Source of the DNA: Pleurodeles waltl
Taxonomy: Eukaryota; Chordata; Amphibia; Caudata; Salamandridae
Direction: 5' to 3'
Assembly: GCF_031143425.1 (NCBI RefSeq)
Contig: NC_090446.1
Span: forward strand, 1,027,669,066 to 1,027,733,065
Length of the DNA: 64,000 bases
The notes beneath the pieces were generated by a model. The model saw only the letters and a list, made by a program, of their open reading frames with translations, was not told where the DNA came from and did no database searches. The translations under genes and the position numbers were made by a program. Of the stretch, positions 23,640 to 34,929 are shown piece by piece; position 1 is the first letter of the stretch; every line of letters begins with the position of its first letter.

Positions 23640-25600
23640 TTATGCTACGTTGCAAATGTCTATGCGTCATGTCTAACATAGGTTTGTACTACAAGTTTAC
23701 CCTCCCAGTACAAAATGCCAAGCCTAGACAAGCGTTTACACTGTTCCCACTTTCAATGCGTACTGTACTGTGCAGGGCGCATGCAAAGTTGGAAAAGGTT
23801 GGAGAAATAAAAACATTTCGATTTTTAAGGCCTGTCTCAAAGATGGCGTTATTTTTATCATAAAACCCGTCCACTGTTGTTAGTTGATATGCCCTTGCAT
23901 CAAAGACCATGGATTGTTGCACGGGGATACCCAGTTATCACGTACATCTTGTTTTTTCAAAATATATCGCGCATGCTGGAGAAATCACCCAAATGTGCAA
24001 AAACAAGCAACAATGGACACGAATTAATGCACAGAACAGGCATTTAAAAAAAATGCAGAAACTCTCATAAGACAAAACTAAGCTTGCACTCATGCAAGAG
24101 AAACGAGGAGGGCTCGGTAAAGTAAAAACCAAACAAACCACGTGATTCCATTCTATCGTTGGACCTCACGTACATTAAAGAGCCTCTTCTGGAAACTGGA
24201 ATTCATTGTTCTGGCTGACATTTCTGTTGATTAATTTTCCTCTTTTCTAAATATTTCTTGAGTGTAGTTATGATTGTCTGTGTTGGCGCATAGCTCAATA
24301 TTTCAGAAACTCGACAGCTGGCTCCCAATCTTGCCAACTGGAAAACGGCTCTGCTTGAGCGTTCATTTTTGGAAACTAAAGCTGCTCTAGGAGAAACAGA
24401 TGTCCTGGCTGCTTTAGTGAATAATTTGCCTGGAAATAGTTCGAATAGTCTTTTTATGTCTGGCTAGAAGAACAGTTCCCTCCTCTGACAAGCTTGTGGT
24501 CTGCTGGTAAAGTGAGACAATACGTTAAAATACAGGAAGTCCATAAAGGCAACACGTTCAGTACCAGGGAGCACTGGGATATAACTGTCCTTCCTGGTGG
24601 GCTGTACTTGTGACTGCAAACGCCAACCACACAAATACAACGACGCGCCGTTTACTGTCCTTTGTGCCTCGCCCAGCAGTAAACAAACCACACAACTGTC
24701 CTGTTGTGGGGTGTTCTGCTATGCAGAAGCGTGTGTGAAGGTTTTAATATTAACTCGTGACCTTCTAAAGTTTAAGCTCTAAAATCAACACAGTTCCCCC
24801 AAAAGGTGTATAACAATGAGGCATTGAACACAGATATGCCTATGTATACAAAAATATTAATGGTCCTTCAAAATGCCACATAGTCCTCATTCCCTCTAAG
24901 ACCGTAAGTAAAAGAATTCCAAAGTGTCTGGCAACACTGAAAATACAAAACTATCCTCTTTTGCTTTTTGGAACCCTACAGACACTTACTAGGATCAGAA
25001 AGCAGTGCTGGTCTCTAAGACCAGCAAAAAGCCAGACCAACGTGAGGGCGCCTGTTAATGACACCCGGATGAGCTGACCTACCAGAGCAAAATTTCTGTG
25101 ACCTACCCTAACAAAATTGATGATAGTGATAAATGCACCTGAAAGAAAAGGTCCACACGCTGACTCCCCTGTCATATGAAGCTCACATTGGATAATACAC
25201 TACTGACACCAAACCCAGTTTGAAATGATTATTAACCACCAATGACTGAATCGCTGCTTTTGCCACATTAGCTAACAGATTACATATGATCACAAATGGA
25301 GTAGAAGATACTACGACCTGTGGAAACTACATCTTGCTTTTTGGCAGAGTTTGAGTAACAGCGTTCTAAAGCCCTGTTGGTTAAGGCGTTTAATATATGT
25401 ATGTATGTAATGGAAGTAATCAATGTTACACAGCACTAGAATCTAGGCCTTTCAGAACTCTCAGAGTAAAAATGTCATTCCAGAAATATTTCCCTTGCTG
25501 ATTTGCAACAGGAAAAAAGTACTGGGTTGTTACATGATAAAAAGAAGTTAACATTGGAACAGCTAGACAAGAGGAAACAACCTAGTTTAAAGATATGTTT
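23640..25600. other. no recognisable feature
   Basis: Apparently unique sequence. Open frames on both strands are short (under 80 codons) and show no family motif; no splice-flanked conserved segment was found. Confidence 0.4.
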
Positions 25601-25629
25601 GGATGGTGAACAATCCCCTTTTTTTGATC

Positions 25630-26760
25630 CTAAGGGCCCTACTATCAAAGGTAAATGTACATACGTAGATTTACTCACATGTAAATTTACACTTGCACTT
25701 AGGTGTAAATCACGACTTTTGTGCTATTTAGAGTAGAGTTACACCAAAGAGTAGATCTAAGAGTAAATTGTGAGTGTAAAGTTTCTCCACATAATTTTTC
25801 ACACAGGAGAAGATCTCAGCCACCGGAGTGGCGATTCCCTATGGTAAATTATAGGGAAAATTAATATGGTTTATTATTGATTTTGAAAGTTATAAAAATA
25901 TGTTTTTGTGATAAAAAATCATAATTGAATTTAAAATAATTACTGATAACCTAAAAATAATAAAATAAAATATAACAGTACCTTAACTTATCAAATAAAT
26001 CTTTATTAAATATTTTAATAATTGAAATATATTATTTGATTTTATAAATATTAAGCTTTAAGTGTAACAGAATTTAACCCACAATTACATAGTAATATCA
26101 AAACAATATTAATTAATATTTTTTAAACTTAATTACATGATATCTGTTTCAATAATTCAAATTAATTTTGTATAAAAGTTGAAAAGTTGAAAATGTTATT
26201 TTAACAATTATAATTTATTTGATTTTTCATATATTATGACTTTGTAACATTAATTAAAAAGTTTATACATTTAATATTCAGATCAGCATAATTTAATTTA
26301 ATTACTATTATTTTCTATGGATTGTATTTTAAATCCCTGCCTCCATTTGTTTTCTCCATGAGTGCGTTTCATTACAAGTGAGTGGTGTTGCACTTAGTCC
26401 AAAACTAGAATGGAATATAATGAAACTGTTTTGGGTCCTTTGAGTTTAGAAGTGCAATTTGTGAATAGCAATAGGTTTACTCTTTTGCGAGGGTGGGTTT
26501 GTTTTGGCATGTCCCTCCTTAAACCCCGCCTTAACCTTATCTTTACCCCTCCTTAACTCTCCTAATCCCCTTCTATTTAGTAGTAAATAATCTAAATTTT
26601 TTGTTTTCCAGTCACTCCTCCAGGTTCCTCCCATTGTTACTACTAAAAAGTGTAAATATTTGTGTAGACACATCCACACACGGTGGAGATTTGTGCATAG
26701 AAGACATAGTAGAGGCATAGACCTCTGGCCTTAAATTTGTTAAATAACATTGTATAGTAC
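25630..26760. repeat. AT-rich island within a probable dispersed repeat
   Basis: About 25850-26330 is extremely AT-rich, dominated by TAAT, AATATT and TTTAAA words. It is flanked by segments rich in GTAAAT/ATTTAC words (25650-25800) and by a pyrimidine-rich stretch with CCTTAAC repeats (26510-26590). A second AT island with a comparable layout is at 60.9-61.2 kb, and both contain a TAACA...AATT...CCCA-like stretch. This may be an AT-rich non-autonomous element, but I could not define termini. Confidence 0.35.
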
Positions 26761-26769
26761 ATAAGTAAT

Positions 26770-27590
26770 ACTACTGTAATACTACTTCACATGCCACGAA
26801 GTGCAGTTTGTGAATATGTCCCATTCTTTCCTAAATTTATAGAAGAGATGTTATAAATAAAGAATCAGCTACATTTTCATGCATTACTGAGGTTTTCATA
26901 AAGATAGCTTTTGATTTTTTGAAGCTGGAAAGACTTCGAAAGTGGTTTTGTGGGCATTCTTAGTAAAATTTATGAACTTTCATTGAATGGTTGAATATGA
27001 CAATGATTTTCTTGTGGCCACGGTACAAACAAAATTATTGGAACGTTTTAAATGTTATGTCGTCTAGACAAATACATTTGTTATTTGGGGTCATCTTCCA
27101 ATGTTTGCATAAATTCTTATACTTGCTCCCAGCAACTCTGATTCAATATGGAATTCAAAATGGATATATTAAATTTACATTTGTCTTCGAGCTTTGTATA
27201 ATATGTTTGATAGATTGATGGATAATTTCTACATGGCAGGATATTCGAGTTCCAGTGTTCTGCTGTTGTGGATAATAGAATCAGGCAAACTCAACTTAAG
27301 CACGTGGTCGGTGGTACTGAACTATATGTAAAAAAGTGATAAAGTGACAGGCATTCACAAAGCCAGTAGGCGTAGATCTCCATAGCGTACACACAGTTCT
27401 ACATAACACACCGGCACATATACAGGATGCACACAAATATACGGACAAACAGACCTACCGGCACCCACTGTCACTAAGTCCAATACACTTAAAGGCACTG
27501 ATGCACAAAGACTAACATTCATGAATGAGCGGTGCAGTGGCGGTCACGCGATGATGAGCATCAATGAGCACAGGAAGATGATCAGAAGGT
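26770..27590. other. no recognisable feature
   Basis: Mixed-composition sequence with a single plus-strand open frame of 75 codons (26991-27218) lacking motifs. Confidence 0.4.
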
Positions 27591-27594
27591 GGTA

Positions 27595-27992
27595 AAATAT
27601 GATGTGCTTTAGAAATTCACAGAAATATACGCCGCAGGGGCATCTATAGCAATGTGCATCTGTGGAACTCTGGGTGATGTGCACGAGGAAGGAAATAATG
27701 ACGATCCTCCAGGGATCATACAGTGATGTGTGTCATGGAAGCAATGTATTATATACGTCATGAAAGAAAGGATTGATGTTCTTCATCACAGTACTGGGTC
27801 CCCACTATGAGGTGTGCCTGCTTGTTGTGATTATGGGGGCCAGGTGTGATGTGCAACATGGAAAAATCAGCAATTAACCTGCAGGGTACGTTGGGCGATG
27901 TACCTCAGGGGAGCACTGGGGGATGCATCTCATGGAGCAGTGAGTTATTTTCCTCATAGAAGGTCTGGTAGATGTGCCTCATCAGAGTACAA
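27595..27992. repeat. decayed minisatellite, core GATGTGCCTCATGG
   Basis: At least eight variants of a core near GATGTGCCTCATGGAGCA recur at irregular 25-75 bp spacing: GATGTGCTTTAGAA near 27600, GATGTGCACGAGG near 27675, GATGTGTGTCATGG near 27725, GATGTTCTTCATCA near 27775, GATGTGCAACATGG near 27850, GATGTACCTCAGGG near 27897, GATGCATCTCATGG near 27925 and GATGTGCCTCATCA near 27970. The degree of divergence points to an old tandem array. Confidence 0.6.
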
Positions 27993-27993
27993 A

Positions 27994-28629
27994 GGGGCAT
28001 ATTTATGAGAGAGTTGCAGTATGCTTACCTCACACAATGTGGCACATGCTTGGTACAAACCTCTAAGTCAGATTTTTGAAGGCACTCAAAGTCACTTTGC
28101 GTGGCTTAAAAAATCTTAAGTAATTCAATGCAGTGTAAATTGCTGCATTGCATTACTCTGCGCAAAGGAGGCATCCCAATGGTGTTTCCACACAACTCCC
28201 ATGTTTTTTTTATGCATTCCCAGATTTACCAAACCTGGTAAACCTTGTAATGTACCAAAAAGATCTGCCTCCCCAGGAGAGGCATAACAAGGAGAAATAT
28301 CTTTATGTCGCCTCACTTTTTCTCTCTTCCTACATGTGCTGCATTTTGCAGTACACACATAGACAGAAAAAAGCTTCTCAGGATTGTTTTGTGCAGAAAG
28401 GTGTCCCTTCCTGCACAAAAACAATCCTCCATGCAACACAGGCACCCTTGCACCATGGTGCAAGGGTGCCTGTATGGCACTAGGCTGCCAAAACTTTGCC
28501 AACGCAAGAGAAAAGGACAGGAATGTGCCATATTGGATAAATACGATGCATTCCTGCCCTTTCCCTGTGATGGAGGGCAGCGCAGCAAGGTGACTTGCTG
28601 CACTGCCCTGAGCCATCAAAGTTGGCCCC
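27994..28629. mobile_element. palindrome-rich non-autonomous DNA element
   Basis: The ends resemble each other as imperfect inverted repeats (GGGGCATATTTATGAG on the left; complemented right end GGGGCCAACTTTGATGG). The interior is a series of hairpins: a perfect 34-bp palindrome at 28439-28472 centred on CACCATGGTG, arms at 28380-28396/28411-28428, a CAGGAATG/CATTCCTG pair near 28520-28555, and a GCAGCAAGTCACCTTGCTGC-like stem near 28578-28602. Overlapping open frames on both strands (up to 164 codons) are shadows of the symmetry and carry no transposase motif. No clear target duplication was seen. Confidence 0.6.
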
Positions 28630-28851
28630 TAAGTGTCCAGCTCAAGTACTGGTTGTTGAGCATGGTGGAAATCACTGGATTATGTACAGCTGAAATTCAC
28701 ATGTCGGAGTGCGTTAAGGAGCAGAGAGTTAAGAGCAGAGAATGATGTAATGTACTATGTTGGCAAATAACAATGGATACTGGAGACACGTCAAAGTCAC
28801 TGATGTGGACAAGATGATGTTCAAGTGCTTTCTAGCTGCTCAGCACACTGA

Positions 28852-29405
28852 GGGCCTCATTTCGAGTTTGGAGGATTGGATAGCCCGTCCGGCAAACTCT
28901 CAACAGGGTGGCTGCCACCTTTGTGGTGACCGCCCTGCCAGAGTTATTATGAATTTCCTGCTAGGTTGGCGGGCGGAAACCTCTGTTTCCGACCTGGCAG
29001 AAAATAGACTACGGCATTGCCTCTGGCTCATAATCGAGCCGGCGGCAATGCTGTAGCCAGCAGGGTGCATCAGCACCCTCGCAATGTCACTGTTCAAAGC
29101 AGACAGTGAACATTGCGAGGGTGCTGGGCAGGGGACCCCCTGCGACCCCACGCACCTATTCTCCACCAGCCTTTTCATGGTGGTGTTACTGCCATGAAAA
29201 GCCTGATGGAGAGCAAGGTTGTTATCCAAAGGGCAGCACTGCATGCAGCGCTGCCCTGGCACTTTACGATCTCTGCCACTGCCAGACCGCCGGGATCATG
29301 GATCCTGCCGAAGCTGCCAGACTGCCAGGGTTGTAATGTGGTGGTCGGTCCACCACATCAAGTGTGGCTGGCGGTCTGTAGACAGTCACACTCATAATGA
29401 GGCCC
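28852..29405. mobile_element. multi-hairpin non-autonomous DNA transposon (copy 2)
   Basis: Ends are perfect 10-bp inverted repeats GGGCCTCATT (28852-28861) and AATGAGGCCC (29396-29405), flanked by TGA on both sides (28849-28851, 29406-29408). The 554-bp interior is a chain of stems, including CACCCTCGCAATG with its complement near 29075-29125, CTTTTCATGG/CCATGAAAAG near 29170-29202 and a GGGCAGC...GCTGCCC stem near 29236-29265. It shares with copy 1 (406-979) the length, the GGG-TCATTA-type ends, a 3-bp flank, the AGCAGACAGTG block and the GGGCAGCGCTGC stem. The two are therefore diverged members of one family. Confidence 0.75.
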
Positions 29406-29409
29406 TGAG

Positions 29410-29955
29410 TGTTTTTTTCAAATGCATTCGAGAGATGTGTTAGTGCGCACCAGACTACTCGAGGATAGGTACCATATTTAAAATAGTCTTTTGGAGAAAT
29501 GCTCATGTTACAGTTTTCATTGCTCTAAGTTTTGTATTGTGTGTTTGTCCACACAATAGGTTGGAGTATACACAGAATTAATAGTTGAAAGAGAAAAGCC
29601 AGTCATGTAAAGATTTATAGCAAGCAAAAAGTGATGGAATAGAGTGGAGGCTGAAAACAAATAAGTTCCTCAAAAAGGGAGTCAGAACTGAGAAACCATT
29701 ACCATTCAGATGTGCTTTTTAAACTTTAATATGTTAAATAGGTGTGCAGAAGTGGGTCTGACAATGCTTAATTTGTGCCATTGAGTGTTGGTAGTAGGCA
29801 TCAACACTTATTTTAGGAAAGGAGGAAGTATTTTCACATCAGACTATAACCTAGAGCAAGACAGAGAATGCCAAAAAGGGAAGAGAAAAGGAGGAAGAGA
29901 TAGATAGATAGCAAAAACCTACAAGAGTAAGTTGTAGAGACAAGCATGTTGGGTG
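29410..29955. other. no recognisable feature
   Basis: Mostly A-rich plain sequence with a short GATA run near 29903. It may include the untranslated 3' end of the minus-strand LINE to its right. Confidence 0.35.
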
Positions 29956-29959
29956 GTGG

Positions 29960-30371
29960 AATAAAGAGGCATTAGTTGGAATCAAGAATGGGCAGTCTTG
30001 ATATTCGGCTAATCCAGCATTTGGTTCATTGGTGGATTCCTAAGAAAACCATTCAGCTCCTAAACTTTCGGTTTCACAAATTAAACTCTGCACGAGCCTA
30101 CCAGAAGTAGGGACATAAAGGTGTTTAGGGATTAAGACAGGAAACTGAGCATAATTGGCACAGTGGATGATACACATCTTCATAAAAGTAACATGATATT
30201 CCTTATAGAGCAAATAAGCTTCAAGCAAAGCTTTGACATGACTGATGCAACTAGCACCCAATACCAAACAAACTGTTTGGTTTTGTGGAAACTGCAACTG
30301 ATGAATCAAACATTTGAGAGAGATTAAGAACAGGGAATTACTCTATTTAATCTAAAACCAATATTGGCAAC
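29960..30371 (-). pseudogene. L2/CR1-like LINE relic, C-terminal part
   Basis: Minus-strand frame 30309-30040 (89 codons) shows LVLGASCISHVKALLEA, matching the RLVLGxxRxxHITxALxxLHWLPV region that follows the reverse transcriptase in L2/CR1 ORF2. It continues toward a PKHLYVPTSGRLVQS stretch, corresponding to the YxPTRxLRS block. It is the continuation of the RT relic at 32615-33420; a 2.24-kb solo LTR now separates them. Confidence 0.65.
30367..30371. repeat. left target-site duplication of the 2.24-kb LTR
   Basis: GCAAC immediately before the LTR is repeated at 32615-32619 immediately after it. Confidence 0.85.
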
Positions 30372-32614
30372 TGTTAGACTTTTCATCCTTGGCGTGGTCT
30401 CCCTTAACTTTTTGCCTCTGTTTCCCAGGTTGTTGATCTATGCTGGACTCTGATTTTGCTGTTTTTGTTACTCTGGGCACTTTACCACTGCTAACCAGTG
30501 CTAAAGTGCAAGTGCTCCTTTACAAAATGTGTATGTAATTGGCTTATCCATGACTGGCGTGTTTGATTTATTTGTACATCCCTAGTACAGTGCACTAGAG
30601 GTGCACAGGGCCTGTAAATCAAATCCTACTAGTGGGCCTGCAGCACTGGTTGTGCCACCCACGTAAGTAGCTCTGTAATCATGTCTCAGACCTGCCACTG
30701 CAGTGGCTGTGTGTGCAGTTTTTAACTGTAAATTCAACTTTGCAAGTGTACCCACGTGCCAGACCTAAACCATCCCTTTTCTTACATGTAAGGTACCCCT
30801 AGGGTAGGCCCTAGGTAGCCCCAGTGGCAGGGTGCATTGTCTGGATAAGGTAGGACATATAGTAATGTGTTTTATATGTCCTAACAGTGAAATATTACTA
30901 AATTAATTTTCCACTGTTGCAAGGCCTGTCCCTCTCATAGGTTAACATGGGGGCTACCTTTAAATATGATTAAAGAGTAAATTCCATTTGGGAGCGGATG
31001 GACATGTGGAGTTTGGGGTCTCTGAGCTCACAATTTAAAAATACATCTTTTAGTAAAGTTGATTTTAAGATTGTGTGTTTGAAAATGCCACTTTTAGAAA
31101 GTGAGCATTTACTTGCTTATACCATTCCTGTGACTCTGCCTGTTTGTATATATCCCTGTGTGGGTCAGTTTGACAGTTGGGCTGGTTGTACCTCACACTA
31201 GACAGTGACACAAAGGGAGCTGGGGTGTAGTCTGCATTTCCTGATGAGCCACCTGTGCTAGGAGGAAGGGGAGGAGTGGTCACTTACACCTGAAAGGGCT
31301 GTGCCTGTCCTCACACAATGCGGTCTCCAACCCCCTGGTGAGTGTCTGGGGCCTGGCTTGGGCAAGGCAGGATTTCACATCCAAGAGAGACTTTGCTTTG
31401 AAGTAAGCCTACTTCTCAGAAGAAATTGGGTATGAGAAGGGCACCCAAACCCACAGACTTCAGAATACTTCTGGAAACCAAGAGGAACCTCTGCCTGGAG
31501 AAGAGCTTAAGAGCTGAGGAAGAAGAGCTGCCCTGCCTGTGCTTTGTGGAGCTATCCCGCAGTTCCTGCTTCTGCCAGAGTAAGAGGGCAAAGACTGGAC
31601 TTTGTGTGCCTTCCATCTTGTGAAGATCTCCAAGGGCTTGATTTAGAGCTTGCCTCCTGTTGTTTGAAGTCTCAGGGACAGCAAAGACTTCTCTCTGCCA
31701 GCACCTGGAGTCTCTGGAGAGACTCCTACTCTGCCTCGTGGTGCCCATCCAGTTCCTGGGAACCTGAAAGGAGAAGCTGGCAGCCTAAGGGGAAGAAATC
31801 TACGCACAGAACGCTGTGCAGGGAAAAGATCGTCACAACTCCAATCTGTGGCTGAAAAATCGATGCGCCGCCGGCTTCGTGGCTCAAAATCGACACGTCT
31901 GCAACGCGACTGAAGAATTGATGCACGGAGCTGGAGAAATGATACACAGCATAGCTGACGGAGGCTGGGAGATCGCAACCCGCATTGTGTGGTTTTGGGA
32001 TCATCGTTCAGCTGGATTTCCGACTGAAACGCATCTGGGCGTGTAAAAACAACGCAGGGCCTGCCCGGACCCGGGAGTGCTGACTGGATCGACACATTGC
32101 TTTTCTGCTCAGAGAAGAAACGGCGCGCCCGACCCGACGAAAGGAGAAACAACGCAAGGTCTCGCTTGTGAGTGAAATCGACGTATCACAAGCTTTTTTC
32201 ACTCACACTCGCCCATGCGGGGTCATTTTTGATGCACCCAAGGTACATTTTCATGCTAACAATGTTAGTGTGTGTTTAAAACTAATGAAGGCTCTTTATG
32301 CTTTTTAATTGATAACTTGACTTGTGTATTGTGGATTTTTGTCGTATTGGTCTTGTTTTGTTTAGATAAATATTTTCTATTTTTCTAAACTTGTGCTGTG
32401 TCATTTTGTAGTGTTTTCATTAGGTTATTTTGTGTCTGTTGGTACAAGTACTTTACACCTAGCACTCTGAAGTTAAGCCTACTGCTCGTGCCAAGCTACC
32501 AAGGGGGTAAGCAGGGTTTAGCTGAGGGTGATTCTCTTTTACCCTGACTAGAGTGGGGGTCCTTGCTTGGACAGTGGGTAGCCTGACTGCCAACTAAAGA
32601 CCCCATTTCTAACA
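30372..32614 (+). mobile_element. 2.24-kb solo LTR
   Basis: Starts TGTTAGACTTTT and ends CATTTCTAACA, so the ends form TGTTAGA...TCTAACA inverted termini with the TG...CA expected of LTRs. GCAAC flanks both sides as a 5-bp target duplication. No gag or pol-like frame, primer-binding or polypurine context of an internal region is seen, so it is a solo LTR rather than a full element, though unusually long. The middle (31780-32160) is CpG-richer, with repeated ATCGACACG/ATCGATGCG-like words, possibly promoter sequence. The 3' segment (32460-32614) is repeated in inverted orientation at the right end of the window. Plus orientation is assigned by that copy comparison and is nominal. Confidence 0.82.
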
Positions 32615-33420
32615 GCAACTATGCCCAGACCTTTGCCATTGTTATAAAAACGTGGAGTATTTTCGTAGTCAATAAAGGTGATAAAATGGGTGGCATTGAG
32701 TTCTGAGACCTGGGTCACCAAAGATACATCAGAGTTAAACCATTCTCCCTGGCAGATCTCCTGACACCTATGACCATCACCTCAAATTTCAGCAGCTGTG
32801 AACCTAAGCTACTAGAAACCTCTCTACTCCAAGACTTATTCAATATACTACTGAAATAAGGTTGTCAATGACGAGTCTCCATCCTATTAAGAACCTGGTT
32901 ATCTACTGTGGGCATTCAGAAATGAAAGTGCTTGAAGAGAAGAATGAGTCAGGCCACTCATTTTATAAAGCTATGAAAGGGTGTGGTGATAAGGTGGAAC
33001 ACTGGGGGACTTTGCATTCCTTAAGAAGAGGGGATAAGAGGTTGTCCGAGTGAAGCCAAATGACATCTTATGTGGACAAAAAGAGCTAAACAAGCTAATG
33101 GAACAGTCACTGACGCAAGACACTGGAGAAAGTCCAAAAGTGTAGAATGATCAACAGAATCAGCTGCTGCTGGCAGATCTAGAAGATCAAAGTACTGACA
33201 ACATCCGTCTTCTTTTCCATTCTGTGGTTCATCGTGGCCTGAAGAGAGGCACACCTTGTGCTCTGACCTGATTAAAATGGTCTCTGAAGCAATAATGATT
33301 CAGCAGATTCAAAACAATTGCAAAGGTGTTTAGCAATACAAGCTTCTAGGATCTTTGCAACAACAAGGGATATGAAATTAGTCAACAGTTGCTAATCATA
33401 GGAAGATCAGCATTTGGTAT
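32615..33420 (-). pseudogene. L2/CR1-like LINE relic, reverse transcriptase part
   Basis: On the minus strand near 33400-33260 the sequence reads ISLVVAKILEACIAKHL and NCFESAESLLLQ, a degraded RT finger region. From 33254 an open frame contains FDLLDLPAAADSVDHSTLL, the counterpart of LLDLSAAFDTVDHxTLL, with the catalytic FD altered to AD. A later IDYENTP segment near 32660-32640 may be the ruined YADDTQ box. The relic runs straight into the LTR target site at 32615 and continues on the other side (29960-30371). Confidence 0.72.
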
Positions 33421-33582
33421 CTTCAAAATAGTTACGATCCATGCTCAGTTAAATTAGTCCAGAACACATCCTTGAATCAAGGGCATGTTCAAGATTTGTT
33501 TAAAAAATTCTGAAGCTGCCAGGTAAAACAATTTCAAGTTTGTTAACAGGGCAACGCTCAGAAAGAGAACTGGATTTAATTT

Positions 33583-33819
33583 TAGAGGTAGACACAATAG
33601 AAAAGGAACTGCACTTTTCCGCCCTGGAAAAACTCCCCTTCTAGGACTGAAAGGAGAACAAACCACCGCCAGATTTGGGGGAGTTGGGATTAGCTGGCGC
33701 GCTTCTCCTTCCAGTCCTGGAAGGGGATTTACTCCACCTTTTGACTGGGCTTATTCTCTGACTTTTTCCAAGGTCGAAAAGTGCAGTTCCTGTCTATTGT
33801 GTCTAAAAAGGTTACCTCT
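33583..33819. repeat. fold-back inverted repeat
   Basis: Two nested arm pairs. Outer arms are 33583-33625 against 33769-33819, built on GACACAATAG and GGAACTGCACTTTTC and their complements. Inner arms are 33633-33658 against 33702-33727, sharing 23 of 25 bases. Central loop of about 45 bp. It may be a small fold-back MITE; no target duplication was identified. Confidence 0.65.
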
Positions 33820-34575
33820 GCAGGAAAAAAACGAAAAAAACTCGATTAGTACAGAAGAATCCCTATACCTTGTGCTTACATCAATGCTATGTAGAATTAT
33901 GTATAGGGGAAATATGAGCGTGTGGTACGTCACAAGACATTTTTGGTAGAACACCTGGAAACCTGGAAACTTGGAAATCTGGACAGCTTTCGAAGCGTAC
34001 TGTGACTTTTAGATAGTAGTAGTAAATCTGTACCTGTCCACCTGCACACTATTACAGGTGCAGGTTTTTGACTTTTTTGTTAATTGGCCCCATAGTATGG
34101 ATTTAGAAGTTGTCCAGTCACATCTAGAGAACCTTTATTTTATCATAATGCGATGTGGTGCCTCGTCAGGATTTTGAAGCCTTCACTAAATGAAACTGCA
34201 GTTCAATAGTTTGAATTTTCGTTTGGATTTTTGTTAAAAAAAAATATAGTGGGGTTTTTACCACCTACCTTTGCATAACGGTCATGCCAAGATTAGTCAA
34301 TACCAGCCAGATGAGACACTTACCCTCTCTACTCATCTCTGAGACAAACAAGGCAGCACCCACTTATGCTCGAAGATAATTAATTTCTGGTTAGGAAAAA
34401 CGCCCTGGTTCCCCAAGGGCCGTTTTTCTTCAGTGTTTTGTGGCAAGGTTGTTAAGGCTAATTGGTATAGCAGTGGGCAAAGCAGCATAGCAGAGGCTGG
34501 ACTGGCCATGCCGGACCTCGGGCGTTCCCGGGAGGCTGAAAGAGTGGGGGTGGGGGTGTAACTGGAGGCTGTTTT
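33820..34575. other. no recognisable feature
   Basis: Includes a brief CTGGAAAC triplication near 33951-33980. Otherwise no supported element or gene. Confidence 0.4.
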
Positions 34576-34579
34576 GTAG

Positions 34580-34614
34580 CAGTGCAGCAGTGCAGCAGTG
34601 CAGCAGTGCAGCAG
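34580..34614. repeat. short tandem repeat, unit CAGTGCAG
   Basis: Four consecutive copies of the 8-base unit. Confidence 0.85.
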
Positions 34615-34929
34615 TTTTAAAAGCACCAGCTGCAGAGTTCTTTCTATATCCAGCAGTTTTCAGGCAACAACAAGTGTCAAGATTACTCGTGGTTAATGTT
34701 CCTGCAGGAAAGAGATCAGAGTTTTGTCTAGTGATAGTTTTGACTCATCTAAGGTAGTGCAGAGGGTTAATATGCCTGCTACAAAGAAGTGATCCATACA
34801 GATCACAGAGCAGTTTTTATAGGCATACTTCAGTGGGTTAATGCTTTTGTCACAAAGGTTCTTTTATTACTGTGCAATTTATAAATTACCATTGAAATCT
34901 AGCACAGTGAGCTATGAACTGCCATCAAA

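Noticed and set aside
28125..28745. 164- and 146-codon frames on opposite strands
   Set aside because: Both fall in the palindrome-rich element, where symmetry produces mirrored frames; no protein motif.
32460..32540. Stretch with AAGTTAAGCC and TAAGCAGGGT, superficially like 5S rRNA
   Set aside because: The order and spacing do not fit 5S rRNA, and the stretch is the 3' part of an LTR shared with the window's right end.
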